Below are positions 12,569-14,414 of a stretch of 14,414 nt of DNA, one piece after another. Both the position numbers and the translations under genes were made by a program. Below the pieces are notes generated by a model. That model did not search any database and was not told the origin of the DNA. It saw only the letters and a program-made list of their open reading frames with translations. This DNA is from JAJFTV01 sp964426355 (lineage in GTDB: Bacteria; Chloroflexota; Anaerolineae; Anaerolineales; Anaerolineaceae). Numbering within the stretch: position 1 is the stretch's first letter; the number at the start of each line of letters is the position of its first letter. The stretch is taken from positions 1 to 14,414 of the forward strand of contig CAYRRA010000114.1 of assembly GCA_964426355.1 (NCBI GenBank), read 5' to 3'.

Positions 12569-14317
12569 TTATGCAGCCGCGTTCAGCTCAAGCGGTTCGC
12601 CGGCAAGGATGCGGGCAACACGACGGGCAAATGTGGTCGTGCGACCGTTGGCATAACCCGTGAAGAGATTGGGGTATGTGTGAGCAAAGTAGCTGCCAGA
12701 GGAGTCACCAATGACGTACAGTCCTTCAAATGGAACATTCATGCTGTCCATTGGGCGCATTTGGGTATCGATGCGGATACCGTCCAGGGTGCAGAGCAGC
12801 CAGCCGGTAACACGGATACCGTAGTAAGGCGGCTTTGTGATGGGCAGGAAGCGATATGAATCTTTGTAGAAGTCAGAGTCCACACCAGTTACAGCCAGTT
12901 CGTTGTAGCGGTTGACCGTGGCAGAAAAGGTATTTGCGGGAATGTTCAATTTTGTGGCTAATTCTTCCGGTGTATCTGCTTTTTGCATGTGTCCGCTTTC
13001 GATCAATTTCTCTAGAATGGCGGTCCATTCTTCTTCAATCACAGCCAGATCGGTGCCGGTGGATTCCAGCCCTGCGCCCTTGAATACGTCATTCGGAGAG
13101 CCGTTGGGGAATGGGTAAATGCGCGAGCAACCCACTGTAGAAAATTGGGTCGTCTGGTTGAACCAATTGGAGTCCATGATGCAGCAATAGGTTGCGCCAG
13201 GCTGGCGGGCAGCGGCATGGAGGATGAAGTCATACGGTCCGGATTCGTTGGTGAAGCGCTCACCCAGTAAGTTAACTTTGAGCCAGGGTTGTGAACCAAG
13301 CCAGAAGAAACCGGGAATGGTCATGGTGGCAGGGGTTTCGTTGGGCAGCAACCCCATGCGGTCAAAGAGCATGCTGGCATGGGTTTCGTCCATGGCTGCG
13401 CCCATCCAGAGGCATGCTTTAATGCCATCTCCACAGGTACCGGTTTCTGCGGGTGGAGTCATCAACATTACATCGGCAGGCTGAAGGGCTTTGAGCATGG
13501 TGGGGTTGCCTTGATAACCACCTGTTGAAAGAACGATGCCTTTTTTACCTACAAAGCGGGTGTATTTTCCTTCTTTATTTTTGGCGATGGCAGCAGTTAC
13601 TTTTTTGCCTTCGTACTCAAATTTGATAAAGGGGGTTTCAAAGCGAAAATCGCCGCCTAACTCTTCAATGTATTCTTTCATGATTGTGGCGCCATCTTTT
13701 CCGCCAGGAAAGTCACCACTGTGACCGGTGGGGAATTTTGGATACGTGGCGGGTGAAAAATCTGGCTCGTACCCGCCTTCGTAATAGAATTTTGCACCAC
13801 GGCTCTCAAGCAATTCGCCGATCCAGTCAATAGCTGCGCCGCTCTCATCTGCCCAAATGCGCGGCAACCGTTGATCGATGCGGTTTGCGCAATACATGGC
13901 ATGATAATGCAGGATTGCTGCTTTATCCAGTTCAACACCCTCTTCTTTTTGCCATTTGGAGCCAATTGCCCCCCAGTCATTGCGAAGCGTGCTGACGTTG
14001 GCGTTCTTTTCAAGAATGACAGCTTTTAAGCCTTTTTCAAGAACGGATGCGGCAATATAAAGACCACCCGTTCCGGCACCTATCACGATGACATCACTTT
14101 CAACTGTTTCGGATATGGTATCGACGACGGGTTCTTCGCCTAACCAATCCACGGTCCCCGCAACGGGTGAAGCAGAAAGAGCTTCCCCTTCAGGGGCAGG
14201 CGTGGCGACCTTGGGGGCACACCCGGCAAGTGATAAGGCGATACCGGAACCACTGACAACCAGTGATTTTTTTAGGAAATCTCGCCGACTTACATTTGTT
14301 GGTTTTTTCTTTACCAT
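12569..14317 (-). CDS. Tat-exported lipoprotein FAD-dependent reductase (fumarate reductase flavoprotein-like)
   Basis: This 582-residue secreted flavoprotein is related to the flavoprotein subunits of fumarate and urocanate reductases. The N-terminus has a twin-arginine signal (SRRDFLK, 10-16), a hydrophobic stretch and a lipobox LAGC with the modified cysteine at C33, so it should be anchored on the outer face of the membrane. FAD binding is shown by DVIVIGAGTGGLY (75-87) with ILEK near 101-104 and the C-terminal FEGLYVIGDSSG (about 530-541). There is no heme or FMN-binding domain. The HxxNRLGG-type segment of fumarate reductases is replaced by AHTYPNLFTGY (545-555), so fumarate is unlikely to be the substrate, which is unknown. 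The start at 14317 is chosen over an upstream in-frame codon at 14356 because AAGGAG lies eight nt before it and the Tat signal follows directly. It is monocistronic as far as visible. Confidence 0.88.
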   Translation of the reverse strand: MVKKKPTNVSRRDFLKKSLVVSGSGIALSLAGCAPKVATPAPEGEALSASPVAGTVDWLGEEPVVDTISETVESDVIVIGAGTGGLYIAASVLEKGLKAVILEKNANVSTLRNDWGAIGSKWQKEEGVELDKAAILHYHAMYCANRIDQRLPRIWADESGAAIDWIGELLESRGAKFYYEGGYEPDFSPATYPKFPTGHSGDFPGGKDGATIMKEYIEELGGDFRFETPFIKFEYEGKKVTAAIAKNKEGKYTRFVGKKGIVLSTGGYQGNPTMLKALQPADVMLMTPPAETGTCGDGIKACLWMGAAMDETHASMLFDRMGLLPNETPATMTIPGFFWLGSQPWLKVNLLGERFTNESGPYDFILHAAARQPGATYCCIMDSNWFNQTTQFSTVGCSRIYPFPNGSPNDVFKGAGLESTGTDLAVIEEEWTAILEKLIESGHMQKADTPEELATKLNIPANTFSATVNRYNELAVTGVDSDFYKDSYRFLPITKPPYYGIRVTGWLLCTLDGIRIDTQMRPMDSMNVPFEGLYVIGDSSGSYFAHTYPNLFTGYANGRTTTFARRVARILAGEPLELNAAA

Positions 14318-14414
14318 CTTATTTCTCCTTATTTTTTGCCAATAAATCAAGTACACAGAATGGAATACAACTCCAAACGTTCCTTGTTCGGTTAAATTTA
14401 TTCTATAATCCTAA

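Noticed and set aside
14384..14409. Plus-strand TTGTTC ... TATAAT promoter at the right edge
   Set aside because: The spacing is only 14 bp and no downstream gene is visible in the window; an AT-rich chance match cannot be excluded.

Overview
The window reads as chromosomal DNA of a free-living bacterium with intermediate GC content. The combination of genes suggests an anaerobic member of the Chloroflexota, close to Anaerolineae. These genes are a four-cysteine BchI/ChlI-type chelatase ATPase, a split methylmalonyl-CoA mutase B12-binding subunit with MeaB, a SHOCT-like small protein, a glycosylasparaginase/amidohydrolase pair and a Tat-lipoprotein flavoprotein. This placement is inferred from gene content, not tested against a tree. 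There are fourteen protein genes; I saw no rRNA, tRNA, CRISPR array or complete insertion sequence.

Layout. 1-957 (minus): N-terminal part of a Mg/Co chelatase AAA+ subunit running off the left edge. 1253-2682 (plus): two-gene operon of a cobalamin-binding mutase subunit and its GTPase chaperone MeaB. 2884-3861: PRPP synthetase behind a good sigma-70-type promoter. 3949-4791: MutM. 4981-5745: an unassigned single-pass membrane protein. 5746-6133: a long non-coding leader region with a promoter, short repeats and a strong predicted hairpin in front of a SHOCT-like gene (6134-6526). 6564-6779: a non-coding island bounded by a 13-bp inverted repeat and holding iterated GTGGGT..ATCCC motifs. 6850-7589 (minus): a NifU C-terminal-domain protein translationally coupled to a cyclic-nucleotide-binding-domain protein without a DNA-binding domain. 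They are divergent from an OsmC-family gene (8002-8379), with a symmetric set of inverted repeats between. 8566-10112: tpiA overlapping an M50-like membrane metallopeptidase gene. 10187-12410: isoaspartyl peptidase/glycosylasparaginase-family hydrolase and an imidazolonepropionase-like amidohydrolase. 12569-14317 (minus): a Tat-exported lipoprotein flavoprotein related to fumarate reductase flavoproteins.

How it fits together. The left end has a tetrapyrrole/B12 theme: a metal chelatase subunit divergent from a B12-dependent mutase subunit and its repair GTPase. The middle is housekeeping (PRPP, DNA repair, glycolysis). The 6850-8379 block joins Fe-S/thiol chemistry (NifU-like, OsmC) with a sensor-like domain and is the best candidate for an unstudied small regulatory or redox module. 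The right end pairs two amide/cyclic-amide hydrolases next to an extracytoplasmic flavoprotein reductase. Several terminators share an almost identical GAGGCTGcC stem, which may be a genome-wide terminator family or remnants of a mobile element.
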